Shown here one piece after another: positions 51,538-62,093 of a stretch of DNA of 64,000 bases; the stretch's first letter is position 1, and each line of letters opens with the position of its first letter. The translations under genes and the position numbers were made by a program. Source of the stretch: Albugo candida (taxonomy: Eukaryota > Oomycota > Peronosporomycetes > Albuginales); the NCBI GenBank assembly GCA_040437565.1, contig JBDOQK010000048.1, positions 186,001-250,000 on the forward strand, in the 5' to 3' direction. Below the pieces are notes generated by a model, which was not told the DNA's origin, did no database searches, and worked only from the letters and a program-made list of their open reading frames with translations.

Positions 51538-52383
51538 TTAAAGTAAGTTAATCAGATTGGGTGCTGGAATAAAACGATGAATACACACGTACAGCGGAAT
51601 CCAGGACATCCAGGACAAGCTTCGTTGCACCCATGAAAAGGTGAATAATAGGCAAATTAACACGAGACCTTGCTTCGCACACGCACGTACACCGTATCCT
51701 TTTCGCCCATCCAACTCATCAATATCCGATCGGAGTGCCAGTCCTGCCAGGGCCCATAGAACGACTAACGTAAAAGCTGTATCCTGAAGCTGGCTACACG
51801 TGTAAGCTCCAGAAAATACAAGGATAGATAGCATAACGATATACACTTCCAACGAAAGATAGGTGCCTTTTATCTCTTGCATCGAAACTGCGATACTGAT
51901 GAGCACTGCTGCTGAGGTCCATGCAAAGTATAAAACAATCGATAATTCACTTCCAATGTAGCGATTCCATGTAAAAAAACCTCTTTTCCACTGCAACATA
52001 ATATGCCCGTACAGAATCAGCAGGCAGCTCCATAACACGATCAGCACAGCTGTGGCGGTATGGACATAGTCGTTTGTAAAGACAAGAAGCCATAATGAGT
52101 TTGCCACACAGGTTATCGCAAACAAAGAGCGCAAAATCCGGGGATATGGTGACGTGCTGTAGAAAGATAGACTAGGGAAAAGACAATCCATAATCACAGT
52201 CAACGTCATCATCGAGTAGATCAAGCCCCAAATTGAGAACGCAAAAGAAGATGGGGTAAGAAGCGTATCATGACGATGAGATGTCACTCCGATCCGCGAG
52301 CCGAAAAGACGGTTCAAAGCCAGCTGGATGGCAAAAAGTGCTGCATTGAGCCATGCAAACCTGAAGCTCATTTCGGAGGCCAC
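51538..52383 (-). CDS. TspO/MBR-like (tryptophan-rich sensory) multi-pass membrane protein
   Basis: A 281-residue intronless ORF with seven or more hydrophobic segments. The segment LLTPSSFAFSIWGLIYSMMT matches the P-x(5)-FxxWGLIY signature of TspO-like proteins, and VANSLWLLVFTND matches their second conserved W/N block. The protein is longer than a classical 160-residue TspO, as in the extended family found in bacteria and protists. TspO proteins bind tetrapyrroles and sterols; a link to the ALA dehydratase in this window would be speculation. The 3' end shows a basic tail-less terminus (APNLINLL). Confidence 0.68.
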   Translation of the reverse strand: MASEMSFRFAWLNAALFAIQLALNRLFGSRIGVTSHRHDTLLTPSSFAFSIWGLIYSMMTLTVIMDCLFPSLSFYSTSPYPRILRSLFAITCVANSLWLLVFTNDYVHTATAVLIVLWSCLLILYGHIMLQWKRGFFTWNRYIGSELSIVLYFAWTSAAVLISIAVSMQEIKGTYLSLEVYIVMLSILVFSGAYTCSQLQDTAFTLVVLWALAGLALRSDIDELDGRKGYGVRACAKQGLVLICLLFTFSWVQRSLSWMSWIPLYVCIHRFIPAPNLINLL

Positions 52384-53076
52384 TAATGATATATGTGGTT
52401 ACACCAAGTAAGTGAATGCATAATTGGATTCTGCGCACACATAAGGCTTTGTGTAATGTTGAAATGCAGAGAGGTAGGATAGTATAGGACTAGCTTCATA
52501 GCTTACGTCCTATCGCACGATGATTATAGTGCGCTTTTATATATCAGCGTCGTCCGCGCTCGACCAGAACTAGCAAATTCCGTAGGACACCGACGAGTAA
52601 TCTTGCGTCAAACTAGTTTTCAACGCTACCTTTTCAGCGCAAATGGAGCTATCAAAGCGGATCGTATGTCTTTCCGCAAGTGCAAAAAGCATTAGTAATA
52701 GACGCTTCAACGGCGCATATCTCTTCATGCCGATATGCATGAAGAGCGTCAATTCTAATACAGAGAAGGTACAAGAACACTGCTGGAGTCTCTTATGCAT
52801 TAATCACTTGTGTAGAGGCAAGTTCGGGAGAAAACTTCACATGTGCATCAGGATTGCTCAAGCGGATACATTCGATCGTGATGCTTTATTGTGAGAATTA
52901 GTCGACCTATTCAGCTCATTTTGAAGTACAATCGATTTATCAGCTCAAACCAGACCGTACAATCTCTCCCACACAATTATTACTTCGTTTGACACGATGG
53001 TCTCGCGCCGATTGAAGAATATCAAGTACTTTTGTACTTTTAATGGTTTCGGGTAGAGTGCGACTTTGTTTTTTCT

Positions 53077-53720
53077 TTATTGATTGATGCGAGTATGGCG
53101 TTTCTCAGCTTGCACCTTGTATCCATCAAGTCGGAACCGCTCATCCTGATTGATGTGCCAGAGTATAGTCTCAACCCATTTCAACTGCGATGAAGGCTTA
53201 TCTAGAGGTCGATTGCGCAACATCACGCCAGATCTGGATTGATTTTCCGAACTCGGAAGGCTGTGCTTGCATTTTGCTTATCTGGCTCCAACAGATAGGT
53301 GATTTATATTGATGCGAATTTGCAGATCTAGAAATGACTCACCAGGACCTCGGTTCCCGTATGAACCAATCCCTTCTTATTGACCGAATCACGGAGTTGC
53401 AGACGACCCTCTTTCAGATTTGAGATCATCTTGTACAAAGTTGATGATAGTACCGACTTAGATATCTCGCACATTATGTGTAGTCGTATCCTTAAANNNN
53501 NNNNNNNNNNNNNNNNNNNNNNNNNNNNNNNNNNNNNNNNNNNNNNNNNNNNNNNNNNNNNNNNNNNNNNNNNNNNNNNNNNNNNNNNNNNNNNNNTTGA
53601 CCGAATCACGGAGTTGCAGACGACCCTCTTTCAGATTTGAGATCATCTTGTACAAAGTTGATGATAGTACCGACTTAGATATCTCGCACATTATGTGTAG
53701 TCGTATCCTTAAATGAAAAA
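53077..53720 (-). CDS. Possible multi-exon gene, unrecognised
   Basis: A minus-strand exon-like frame (MISNLKEGRLQLRDSVNKK to GTEVL) ends at a GTGAGT donor near 53334. Downstream a terminal exon-like frame at about 53077-53277 includes LKWVETILWHINQDERF and GYKVQAEKR, then a stop. The joining acceptor is unclear; candidates are CCAG and ATAAG sites near 53280-53290, and neither gives a clean single frame through both. The region includes the overlap around gap 53497-53596. I do not recognise the protein. Confidence 0.35.
53380..53713. repeat. Contig-overlap duplication around gap 53497-53596
   Basis: 53380-53496 recurs at 53597-53713 (117 nt, offset 217), apparently identical. Confidence 0.92.
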
Positions 53721-54316
53721 TCTTCAGCAATGCCCCATCAAGGGATCCTCAATCTTGAAATTATCGTGAGAAGCATTCGCATTGGCTGTCAAGAACCGAG
53801 GGTTTGCAAAAGCCTCATGAGCGTATGTTTGTTTTTCTTGTTCGATTTCCGAAATTATTACACAGAAGTATCCATTTTACAAACAGAATCGCTGAAGCAT
53901 TACTATGTTCCCCGTGACAAATTTAACGCATTTGAGGAAGTGCAAAGATTGATAGACGATGGCGTCGAAGTAGTGCATGCTGAGGCGACACTTCTACTCG
54001 TAAGGACCTTGGTTTCCACAAATGTGCGAAGGTATTGGAAGGTTCTGACAATCAAAGCGATACATCTGGGTCCTTTGTTGGAGCCGAGTGCAAAGTGACT
54101 TTTCTCGTTTTTTGTTTCGTCTGTCCTGCATCCAACATGCGCATACGAGCGAGTGTAAATGCTTTTTTGAGCGAAAGAGTGAAATACTTGACATCAATTT
54201 CGTCTTGATGCACCGAGAGCATCATCACTTTCCATGACAACGTTGATGAGTCCAATGCAACTCATTCAGTGGTTGTGTTCATACGTCATATACGCATAAC
54301 ATCACTGGTCGATCTC

Positions 54317-54548
54317 CCAAAAACTACATTTGTACAATTACAGATGTCTTGACATCAGCTGGGTCAATGATGATTACCTTGTNNNNNNNNNNNNNNNNNN
54401 NNNNNNNNNNNNNNNNNNNNNNNNNNNNNNNNNNNNNNNNNNNNNNNNNNNNNNNNNNNNNNNNNNNNNNNNNNNNNNNNNNCCAAAAACTACATTTGTA
54501 CAATTACAGATGTCTTGACATCAGCTGGGTCAATGATGATTACCTTGT
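54317..54548. repeat. Contig-overlap duplication around gap 54383-54482
   Basis: 54317-54382 recurs at 54483-54548 (66 nt, offset 166), apparently identical. Confidence 0.9.
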
Positions 54549-55837
54549 AACCATCATATCAGCATACTTGGCAAGATGCAAAACGTGAGGATGGAAGTGA
54601 GCTGGATACTAGTAGAAACTAAGCTACAATGGATAGCTTGACCATAGCTGAATGCTGAATAGCAAAGCATGCATCCAGATATTCTCTACCTGGATAGGAG
54701 ATCCCATCTCAAGAATTCGTAATCTACGCTCGTGATCAAGCCTATTCGAGCATTTTACGGAACTTTAGGAATCGCATACTCATTGGTATGACCCAGGGCG
54801 GTGTTTTCACCACTTTTGATCATCATCGACAGAGCATTGCACCACGACCCGATTAGATGCTTGTAGTATACTACTTTCGAGACGCTGGACCAACCTCAAG
54901 TGGTCAATCTGAAACGAGATCATGTCATTACTAGAGCTTTAATTCGAACGACCAAAAATTCCGTCGCATTCAGACGTACAAAAGCCTCCTTCAAACAAGA
55001 GACACTGACTTTAATAAGTTATTTGATACCCCCGTTCATTCTTCTGTTGTGAGTCATATAGGAGTACAGCCTTCGTCGATCTGCTCATCTTATGACTGGC
55101 ATTTACTTTTCTCTCTCACATCGATCCTTTCATTCACCTTTGAAGCAGCATAAACACTTGAGTCAGCAGCATTTCCCGAGATTATCTCTTCACGTACTTT
55201 ATTGCCATAGCCCTTCATATTGTCCATGTTTGTCAACCAGTGTATGAGGAGGAAGAAACGTATCAATTATCCTTAGACGGATCTGACACAATAATGATTA
55301 ACGTGCGAGTAGTATGATTTCGGAACGAATGAGGTCAGCCGTCTTTACACAGGTTTCACTTTTCTGCAGCGAAAAGCTTGAAAAAAGGATGCCGCTTTTT
55401 TGCGCGCAGAAAGCATTTCATTCTATCTGAACGCTCAAATGCGTAATACACAATCTATACTTCCAGCAGCACTAAATGGTAGCAGACAAGATCTTTTCCT
55501 AGGCTACTGTTGTTATCTATCTTGATCGCGTGTAGTATTTCTTAGCTACAGCTATGACAAAGGATGGGTTTTGTGGTTATCGCTGGATCATTGGCGCACA
55601 ACGCTGCGCTGCCGTGCACGTAGCTTTTAGCGACCTAGTCGCTGTGTCGAAGTAATAACTTATGGAAAGTGTTTTAGACTCTGCATTATCTACCTCGACA
55701 ATGCCATGTTCCTTCACGTAAAATCTTCAGCAAGCTAGATTCTGATTCCGTCGTGAATTGCATTTGATTCTATCTTTGTCTTTAACTTTTCGAAAGCAAT
55801 CTCCTCAAATACATTGAAAATATGTAAAGACACGTTA

Positions 55838-56206
55838 TGTGCAATACTTCTCCATTTGAACTGATGATGCCAACCAATTCAGCAAAATTGACAGCTGCCA
55901 TTCGGCTCCATCACAGCTTTCAAGTAGAATCAAACAATTATTAAATGCCTGACATGAGGATTTCTTGATTTCTGGCGACAATGCAATGTGGAAGTGCTTT
56001 GGTTTCGTCCCAACTTGATAACGGTGACAGCAGTGCGTTCCCAACTGTATGTAAATCGGACTAATGAACGGCAACCCGATCATACAATGTATGGTGCAGG
56101 GATTCACCGAAATGAAGCGAATTCAGGAAGCGCTTCTCCGGGCTGCGATGATAATGGACGGCATGTTCAGTAGAAATTTAATGTCAATCAGGAGAGGCCG
56201 GCGATA
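55838..56206 (+). CDS. Possible short multi-exon gene, unrecognised
   Basis: Plus-strand exon-like pieces: MCNTSPFELMMPTNSAKL from about 55838; WRQCNVEVLWFRPNLIT to SQLY ending near 56049; a GTAAAT donor, a GACTAAT branch-like site and a GTGCAG acceptor framing a 49-nt intron; then GFTEMKRIQEALLRAAMIMD to a stop near 56206. The first junction does not keep frame with the sites I can see. A minus-strand open frame (55835-56107) covers the same bases. Coding on the plus strand is favoured by the intron signals only. Confidence 0.33.
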
Positions 56207-56505
56207 AAATAAGGGTGAACGACGAGTTATGAGCGCGAAGGTCTAAATATGTAAATATGGTGTTGGATGCACCACATGAAGACGAGCGCACTTAGACGGC
56301 TCAACGGTGTCACAAGAATCGACTGCCGNNNNNNNNNNNNNNNNNNNNNNNNNNNNNNNNNNNNNNNNNNNNNNNNNNNNNNNNNNNNNNNNNNNNNNNN
56401 NNNNNNNNNNNNNNNNNNNNNNNNNNNNAAGAGTTTTGCGGACTAAGGTAGTCTTATAAGTCCTATAAAGCATTTCATCATCCGAAGGAGTTTATAGACG
56501 AACGA

Positions 56506-57733
56506 ATGACTCAAATTGACAAGCGCCATGCAGATGGTGAAGCTCTGACGGAAGATGTAGTTATACATGAAAACCGATGCATAACAGAGTCGTCAGAGAA
56601 GCGCTTAACTAAACGTTGTCGATTCTCTGATATCGTTCCTGTCGACTCGCGAGCGGTGACAATCAAATCCGCAACCGATCGAACATCCAAGTTACTAGCC
56701 CCAACAATGCTTTTATCCGGTCACGATGCAGCAGTGTACTCAGTAAAGATAGATCCGTCAGGAATGCACGTCGCGTCGGCCTCTTTTGATCAACGAATTC
56801 GTAATTTATTCATTAGTTTTATTTCTATTTGATTTCTAAGTCACGTTTGTTCAAGTGCTTTGGAACGTACACGGGGATTGTTGTAATTATGGCGTGTTAC
56901 TTGGGCATAAGAACGCAGTCTTAGAGGCTGACTGGAGCTACGACAGCAGCAAGATCACATCGGCTTCAGCGGACAAAACGGTTGCTTTGTGGGATGTCGA
57001 GGTTTGCCAGCTTCACATACACTTGAGTTCAAAACTTTGATTTTGTTCAACTTAGACGCAACAAAGGATTAAGCGATGGAAAGATCATAAAAAAGTGGTA
57101 AACAGCTGCTCATTAGTTCCAAAAGGCCCAACTCTCATTGTGAGTGGGAGCGATGATGGGACAACCAAGTTGTGGGATGCGAGACTTAAAAAACGAGCGG
57201 TCAAGACGTATGACTCTTCCTTTCAAGTTACTGCGGTATGCTTTGGGAAAGACTCTGGTCAGATCATATCGGGTGGATTGGACGGGCTGGTTCGCTGCTG
57301 GGATGTCCGCAAAGACGCGGTTTCGATGATACTCAGAGGCCATCAGGACATTATTACTGGGCTATCCTTGAGTCCTGACGGCAATCACTTGTTGACAAAT
57401 GCTATGGACTCTACGCTATACAGATGGGATCTACGGCCATATTTACCAGCAGATCAAACGTCACGATGTACAATGCACTTTGGTGGAGCAAAACACGGAT
57501 TCGAACGCAATCTTATCCGCTGTGCATGGTCACATGACACTCGCTATGTTGCATCTGGTTCAGCTGATCGGAATGTTTATATATGGGACGCTGAGAGCGG
57601 TAATTTACGATATCAGCTTCCAGGCCATACAGGAAGTGTGAACGCTGTTTCCTTTCATCCGGAAGAACCTATTATCGCTTCCTGTGGAAGCGACAAAGAA
57701 ATATTTTTGGGTGAATTGAGCGGCTTTGAATAG
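56506..57733 (+). CDS. U5 snRNP 40-kDa WD40 protein (SNRNP40/Prp8-binding), three exons
   Basis: Reconstructed as 56506-56800, 56856-57001 and 57056-57733; 1119 nt, 372 residues (human protein 357). Seven WD repeats follow a hydrophilic N-terminus; landmarks are MLLSGHDAAVYSVKIDPSG, SASFDQRILLWNV, GVLLGHKNAVLEADWS, SGSDDGTTKLWDAR, GGLDGLVRCWDVRK, LRGHQDIITGLSLSPDGN and GSADRNVYIWDAESG. The order and the linker NAMDSTLYRWDLRP with the FERNLIRCAWS repeat are specific to SNRNP40. It is a component of the U5 snRNP in the spliceosome. Introns are 54-55 nt. The gene is convergent with the kinase gene, 49 nt between stops. Confidence 0.94.
56801..56855 (+). other. SNRNP40 intron 1
   Basis: 55 nt, GTAATT to TTCAAG, phase 1; joins SFDQRI to LLWNVHGD. 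Confidence 0.88.
57002..57055 (+). other. SNRNP40 intron 2
   Basis: 54 nt, GTTTGC to ACTTAG, phase 0; joins ALWDVE to TQQRIKRWKDH. Confidence 0.88.
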
Positions 57734-57782
57734 AGGATGCTCGCAAATTATTGGAGCCCCTATGAATAGCTGTATTCTTTAT

Positions 57783-60700
57783 CTAGTTTACGATGCGAGG
57801 GCTGTCTGCTTCTATGCTATTTTCACGGCCCTCTGGAAGTGGAGAATTGCAAACACTTTGAATTCCCGGAATTTTTTCAAGCGCAAGTATGATCACTTTG
57901 AGTAATGACGCGCTACTGAGAAGCACTGTTTCGAGCTCAGCGCCAGATGAGCTCACTGTTCGGTGTGTGGTGCGATCTTCAATGAGAAAGTCGAACACTT
58001 GGGTGCCTTCATCTTCCATCTGTAGTCCGTACCGTTTAATCTCAAAAAAGCCACTACTGCTTTCTGAGATGACGTTGCAAATGTCTTTCAACAAGTCATG
58101 GTTCGGCAGGGCAAAGCGCCGAATCACATCATGACTCGCTCCATCAACATTGTGTTCATGTCGTATCGGGTCTTTTGCTTTGACTTGAAGCAGAAACATC
58201 AGCGACATATCGCGCTTTGTTGTAGCTCTATCGTCTGTCTCGAACGACCCAGGATTACTTTTTACAGCTCTCGAGCATTCCAGTTGAAGTGGTGCTAACG
58301 AGTTGAGCTGTTGATTGTTACCACTACTGACACGGATCGAGCGATACAAAGGGGACGCGATACTCTGGTACACGAGACTTTGTTCGTACAATTCTTCACA
58401 CCATTCAACCAGAGCATTTGCACCTGGACGATCCATTGGATTTTCTGACAGCAGTCGCTGCAGTACACTGATTAATTCCGGGCAGCGTTTGTACCATACA
58501 AATTCGGACGGGAATATGGATTCACGAGCTTTACGAAGCGTAGTAACTCGTTCCATAGTCGTCACAAACGGAGGATGACAAAGCTCGAATAAGATCATTC
58601 CCAAAGAGTACATGTCCGTCTTGGCGTTGTATCGCTTCCCTGCAACTTGTTCCGGACTCGCGTACATATACGTCCCCACGCCAGCGGTAATTTCGAGACT
58701 TTCATTGTTGTTTGTCAACGAGAATTCCTGCCACACAGAAGAGGACCGTCTCTCACCTGTTGATGCTTCCATGTTAGCGGAACTTTCGTCACCCGCACAC
58801 CCCGAAGGTTGCAAATTCACATTAGTTGCATATCGGGAGAGGCCGAAATCCCCCAATTTGATCGCACCACCTTCGAGATCCGCGACGAATATGTTTGCCG
58901 GTTTCAGATCACGATGAATCAACCCGCATGAATGTACATGTGCCAACGCGCTCGAAATCTGTAGAAAAATCTTCAGCAGCTTGGACAGGTCCATGGACCT
59001 TGTGCTGATTGCCAGATAGTCTGACAAAGTTTTCCCAGCGCAATATTGCATTTGGATGTAAAGCCAGTGATCGCATCGATCATAATTTGTAGAATCGGTA
59101 TGGTCGACGATATCGCTTCGAAGCCTTGAATTCGGGACCAAAAGATCTTCTTCTTTCCATCCATCTTCCTCCTCACTTCCACGTTCCCACTCAAATCCAT
59201 CATCAGCAAACTCCGACATGCTAGTGTTGTACGCCAGCTCCTTGCGTGAGATATCCGTGATGTCCAGCACTTCCTCTGTGCGATCCAAAAGATTTTGAGA
59301 TGATCGTTCCGAGCTGGAGATGTCCAAATCGAGAGATTGCTCTCGAGTTGTTTTCTTATGGTCGGTGTAAAAGACAGACGTTTCGGCGCTATGATTTTCC
59401 ACTCTTTCTAACCAAGCTTGGTAATACCGAACGATGTGAGGATGATCCAATAGCGCCAGGATTTTGACTTCCCGCAGAAACTTTTGAAGTGTTTTTGATG
59501 TCTGGTTCTTTAGATAAAGACCAACACGTTTGATCGCGTACTTGCGTCCATCTAGGCGATTTTCAGCGAGCACGACTTGCCCGAATCCTCCTTCTCCTAT
59601 CAAGGAGATTTTCACAAATTCATTCGCGAAACGACTCTGGCAAACAACTGGAAACAAAACTTGTGTCTCATCATTTGTAGGGATTTGCGGGTCATCATTT
59701 TTCGATTCGATGCTGACGGTCGAAGATACTTCGTCGTTTGATGATTCAGTGGCATTAGATTTCGAGACGGAATCGAGCTGCCGGCTGTCCTCTTCATCTT
59801 TAAGCACCAAGATCTTTTCTTCAAGAGCAATATCCTCTTCAGCCCGCATCTCACCGTCTTGTGCATCTTCACATATAAGAATCCCGTCGGTCAAAGAATG
59901 CTCAGCTGCGACGACTGAATTTGTGGCATCGAATTCATCGAAATAAATAAATGCCGCGTTCTGCACAGAAGTCTCTTCTGACTCTATGACTCTCTCACAG
60001 TATGCGTTCTCAACACAAGTTTTGCTTTCGCTTCCATCGACAATCGACTCATTTGACGCCATCGGTAAAGCAGGGTAGCTTTTACTTATTTGACGGGATG
60101 GTCCCTCGAGCTGTAGAACTGACACACTTTTTGAGTTTACGAGTTCTGTTTCTGCAAGTAATTTGCCTGCGACAATTGTGGCCGCTTCCGTTGCCATAAC
60201 CTGAGTGAATCTCTTCATCAGTATTAGCTCAGCCTCCTCATCGACATCGTCCAGAACCGATCGACTATTTGACCCATCCCAACTGCAATCACCTCCCCTA
60301 CCGGCGTCAAATCCACGAGACTCCTTGAGTGATAAAGATAGGAAAGACTGGTGAGGCTCAACCTCAACGGTCTCATTGGCGTCAAAGATATTAGAATGAG
60401 CCAGTGACGCACTCATAAATAATTGGCGACTGACCAGGCTTGAGATTGTGATGGGCTCGACACCTGGACGCTCGATCGTAAGTTGATGCACATGACGACG
60501 TACCAATGAGTTACTTTTTTCCAGTGCTGTTGCGATACGACTTCGAGTAAATGAAGATGATAAGCCTCGTGCATAGCAGCTCCATGCGATGAGCCCCCAG
60601 CAAAAAGATGTACCAAAAAGTATCGCTACCACATTGAAGAATGTGATAAAAAAGCCGTCATCGCCGTGATCTGTCATCCTGAATGCAAATGCGATTTCAT

Positions 60701-62093
60701 TCAAGTTCTTGCGCGATCTCGGTAATTCCGGAGATATTGGAGGGATTGGTCGTGGTCTCCATTGTTTTGTGACGATGTTCCGATCCACAGAACCAGAGTG
60801 ATCAGCAATGAGGCGCACACGCGAAGCTTTGTGATGGCCGAGAAAATAATCTTTACTTTTGTCGTAGCCATCAGACTGTGCACCTAGTGCTTCTCCACCA
60901 AAATGACCATTTATCCACCCTGTGGTCTTTGAGTCAAGAAGTGGAAAGGTACGCCGAGTGGATGTAATTCCACCCAGTCCAGGCGGACTAAGGCTGGCAC
61001 TAGATGACGATTTTGCTGACAGTGTCGATGGCCCATCAACTTGCCAGTGAAAAAAAGTCTCTCCACGATTTGTATTGACACCAAAGACAGCAACAACATC
61101 GACATCGGTCATCTCGTGCTCCCAAAGCAACTTTTTGGTTTGTGGGTGATATGCTGCAACGATGGAGGCTTCTTTTTCCAGATCATTTTCTCCCTTTGGT
61201 AAAACAAGAATGACGGGAGTGTTCTCTGCCAGCCTTCGTTTACTCTTGTTTGAAAACGGTGGCTCCTGCATATATTCAGGTGTGCACGTTGGGACCTTAC
61301 TCAGATGAAGAAAGTACTCGGATATTTTAAAGCACTTCGAAGCCGATCGATTCCTTCCATCGATAGCTCGTGTTGAATACTCCGATCGGCCAAATATAAA
61401 TGTAGCTCCTTCGTCGCTGCATGATCCTGTAAACGGCTCTATCACACCTTTCTCTACGTCTAATCCAAAAATCTTGGTGTGCTTTTCCCCCGTAAGATAA
61501 ATATCGAACCACTTTGGTCTCGGACATGTACCTGAGTCTTTGGTATCCATATCGGGAACAATTTGTACAGGTCCGTTAGCATTGATAATGTCTACGATCG
61601 ACATCTCTACTCGCTCCAGACCATTTTGTGTGAGATGGTACAGGTATCCGTCATACGAAGGCATCAGACCGGCCACAAGACTGGGGGTTGTCGCATCGGA
61701 CTTTACTATCACCTCTTTGCTGGCGACATTATGACGTTTTGTTTCAGTACCTTTGCACTGACGTTCGGCCTGATGAATGGGAGGAAAACAGCGCGAGCTT
61801 TCGATCATAGAGCCACCAGAATCAAAACTCCATGCAAAGTCACCTGTCCATGCATTTACACCATACACAAGTCCATCAATACCTCCAATTATTAATAAGG
61901 CATCGTTGCTCGGTCCGGTTGTTGCGATGGTATCCGGTGCGGAATAAACTGTATAAACTAATGAATTGATGCCGAATAATAGAGTGTGATATGGAGCCAT
62001 TCGCATTGTGTGACCAATTTGGCTCCAAAAGCGGAGCGTGATCGCAATGAAATATGCGATTGTGAAAACGGCGTGATGAGTAATCACATTCAT
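57783..62093 (-). CDS. PERK-type eIF2-alpha kinase (ER transmembrane)
   Basis: A 1436-residue intronless ORF. An N-terminal signal anchor is followed by a lumenal domain (to about residue 478) with beta-propeller repeats of the PQQ type (IIGGIDGLVYGVNAWTGDFAW; GYLYHL). A membrane helix lies at about 483-508 (FFNVVAILFGTSFCWGLIAW). A long acidic Ser-rich linker leads to the kinase (about 826-1290): GEGGFGQV, AIKRV Lys, a long insert between the N- and C-lobes rich in Glu and Ser, HRDLKPANI, DFGLSR and TYMYASPEQ, with the eIF2-alpha-kinase style SLGMILFELCHPP. PERK senses unfolded protein in the ER lumen and phosphorylates eIF2-alpha to slow translation. The lumenal propeller and lobe insert favour PERK over GCN2. 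A C-terminal extension of about 150 residues has no clear domain. Confidence 0.9.
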   Translation of the reverse strand: MNVITHHAVFTIAYFIAITLRFWSQIGHTMRMAPYHTLLFGINSLVYTVYSAPDTIATTGPSNDALLIIGGIDGLVYGVNAWTGDFAWSFDSGGSMIESSRCFPPIHQAERQCKGTETKRHNVASKEVIVKSDATTPSLVAGLMPSYDGYLYHLTQNGLERVEMSIVDIINANGPVQIVPDMDTKDSGTCPRPKWFDIYLTGEKHTKIFGLDVEKGVIEPFTGSCSDEGATFIFGRSEYSTRAIDGRNRSASKCFKISEYFLHLSKVPTCTPEYMQEPPFSNKSKRRLAENTPVILVLPKGENDLEKEASIVAAYHPQTKKLLWEHEMTDVDVVAVFGVNTNRGETFFHWQVDGPSTLSAKSSSSASLSPPGLGGITSTRRTFPLLDSKTTGWINGHFGGEALGAQSDGYDKSKDYFLGHHKASRVRLIADHSGSVDRNIVTKQWRPRPIPPISPELPRSRKNLNEIAFAFRMTDHGDDGFFITFFNVVAILFGTSFCWGLIAWSCYARGLSSSFTRSRIATALEKSNSLVRRHVHQLTIERPGVEPITISSLVSRQLFMSASLAHSNIFDANETVEVEPHQSFLSLSLKESRGFDAGRGGDCSWDGSNSRSVLDDVDEEAELILMKRFTQVMATEAATIVAGKLLAETELVNSKSVSVLQLEGPSRQISKSYPALPMASNESIVDGSESKTCVENAYCERVIESEETSVQNAAFIYFDEFDATNSVVAAEHSLTDGILICEDAQDGEMRAEEDIALEEKILVLKDEEDSRQLDSVSKSNATESSNDEVSSTVSIESKNDDPQIPTNDETQVLFPVVCQSRFANEFVKISLIGEGGFGQVVLAENRLDGRKYAIKRVGLYLKNQTSKTLQKFLREVKILALLDHPHIVRYYQAWLERVENHSAETSVFYTDHKKTTREQSLDLDISSSERSSQNLLDRTEEVLDITDISRKELAYNTSMSEFADDGFEWERGSEEEDGWKEEDLLVPNSRLRSDIVDHTDSTNYDRCDHWLYIQMQYCAGKTLSDYLAISTRSMDLSKLLKIFLQISSALAHVHSCGLIHRDLKPANIFVADLEGGAIKLGDFGLSRYATNVNLQPSGCAGDESSANMEASTGERRSSSVWQEFSLTNNNESLEITAGVGTYMYASPEQVAGKRYNAKTDMYSLGMILFELCHPPFVTTMERVTTLRKARESIFPSEFVWYKRCPELISVLQRLLSENPMDRPGANALVEWCEELYEQSLVYQSIASPLYRSIRVSSGNNQQLNSLAPLQLECSRAVKSNPGSFETDDRATTKRDMSLMFLLQVKAKDPIRHEHNVDGASHDVIRRFALPNHDLLKDICNVISESSSGFFEIKRYGLQMEDEGTQVFDFLIEDRTTHRTVSSSGAELETVLLSSASLLKVIILALEKIPGIQSVCNSPLPEGRENSIEADSPRIVN

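Larger units (their letters stand above)
52384..56505. other. Gene-poor 4-kb stretch with three gaps and uncertain exons
   Basis: Contains gaps at 53497-53596, 54383-54482 and 56329-56428. No gene could be recognised with confidence. Two stretches read like exons and are listed separately. A minus-strand frame near 54080-54255 (EIDVKYFTLSLKKAFTLARM) and a plus-strand frame near 53860-54000 (HYYVPRDKFNAFEEVQRL) overlap the same area; I could not decide between them. Confidence 0.45.
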
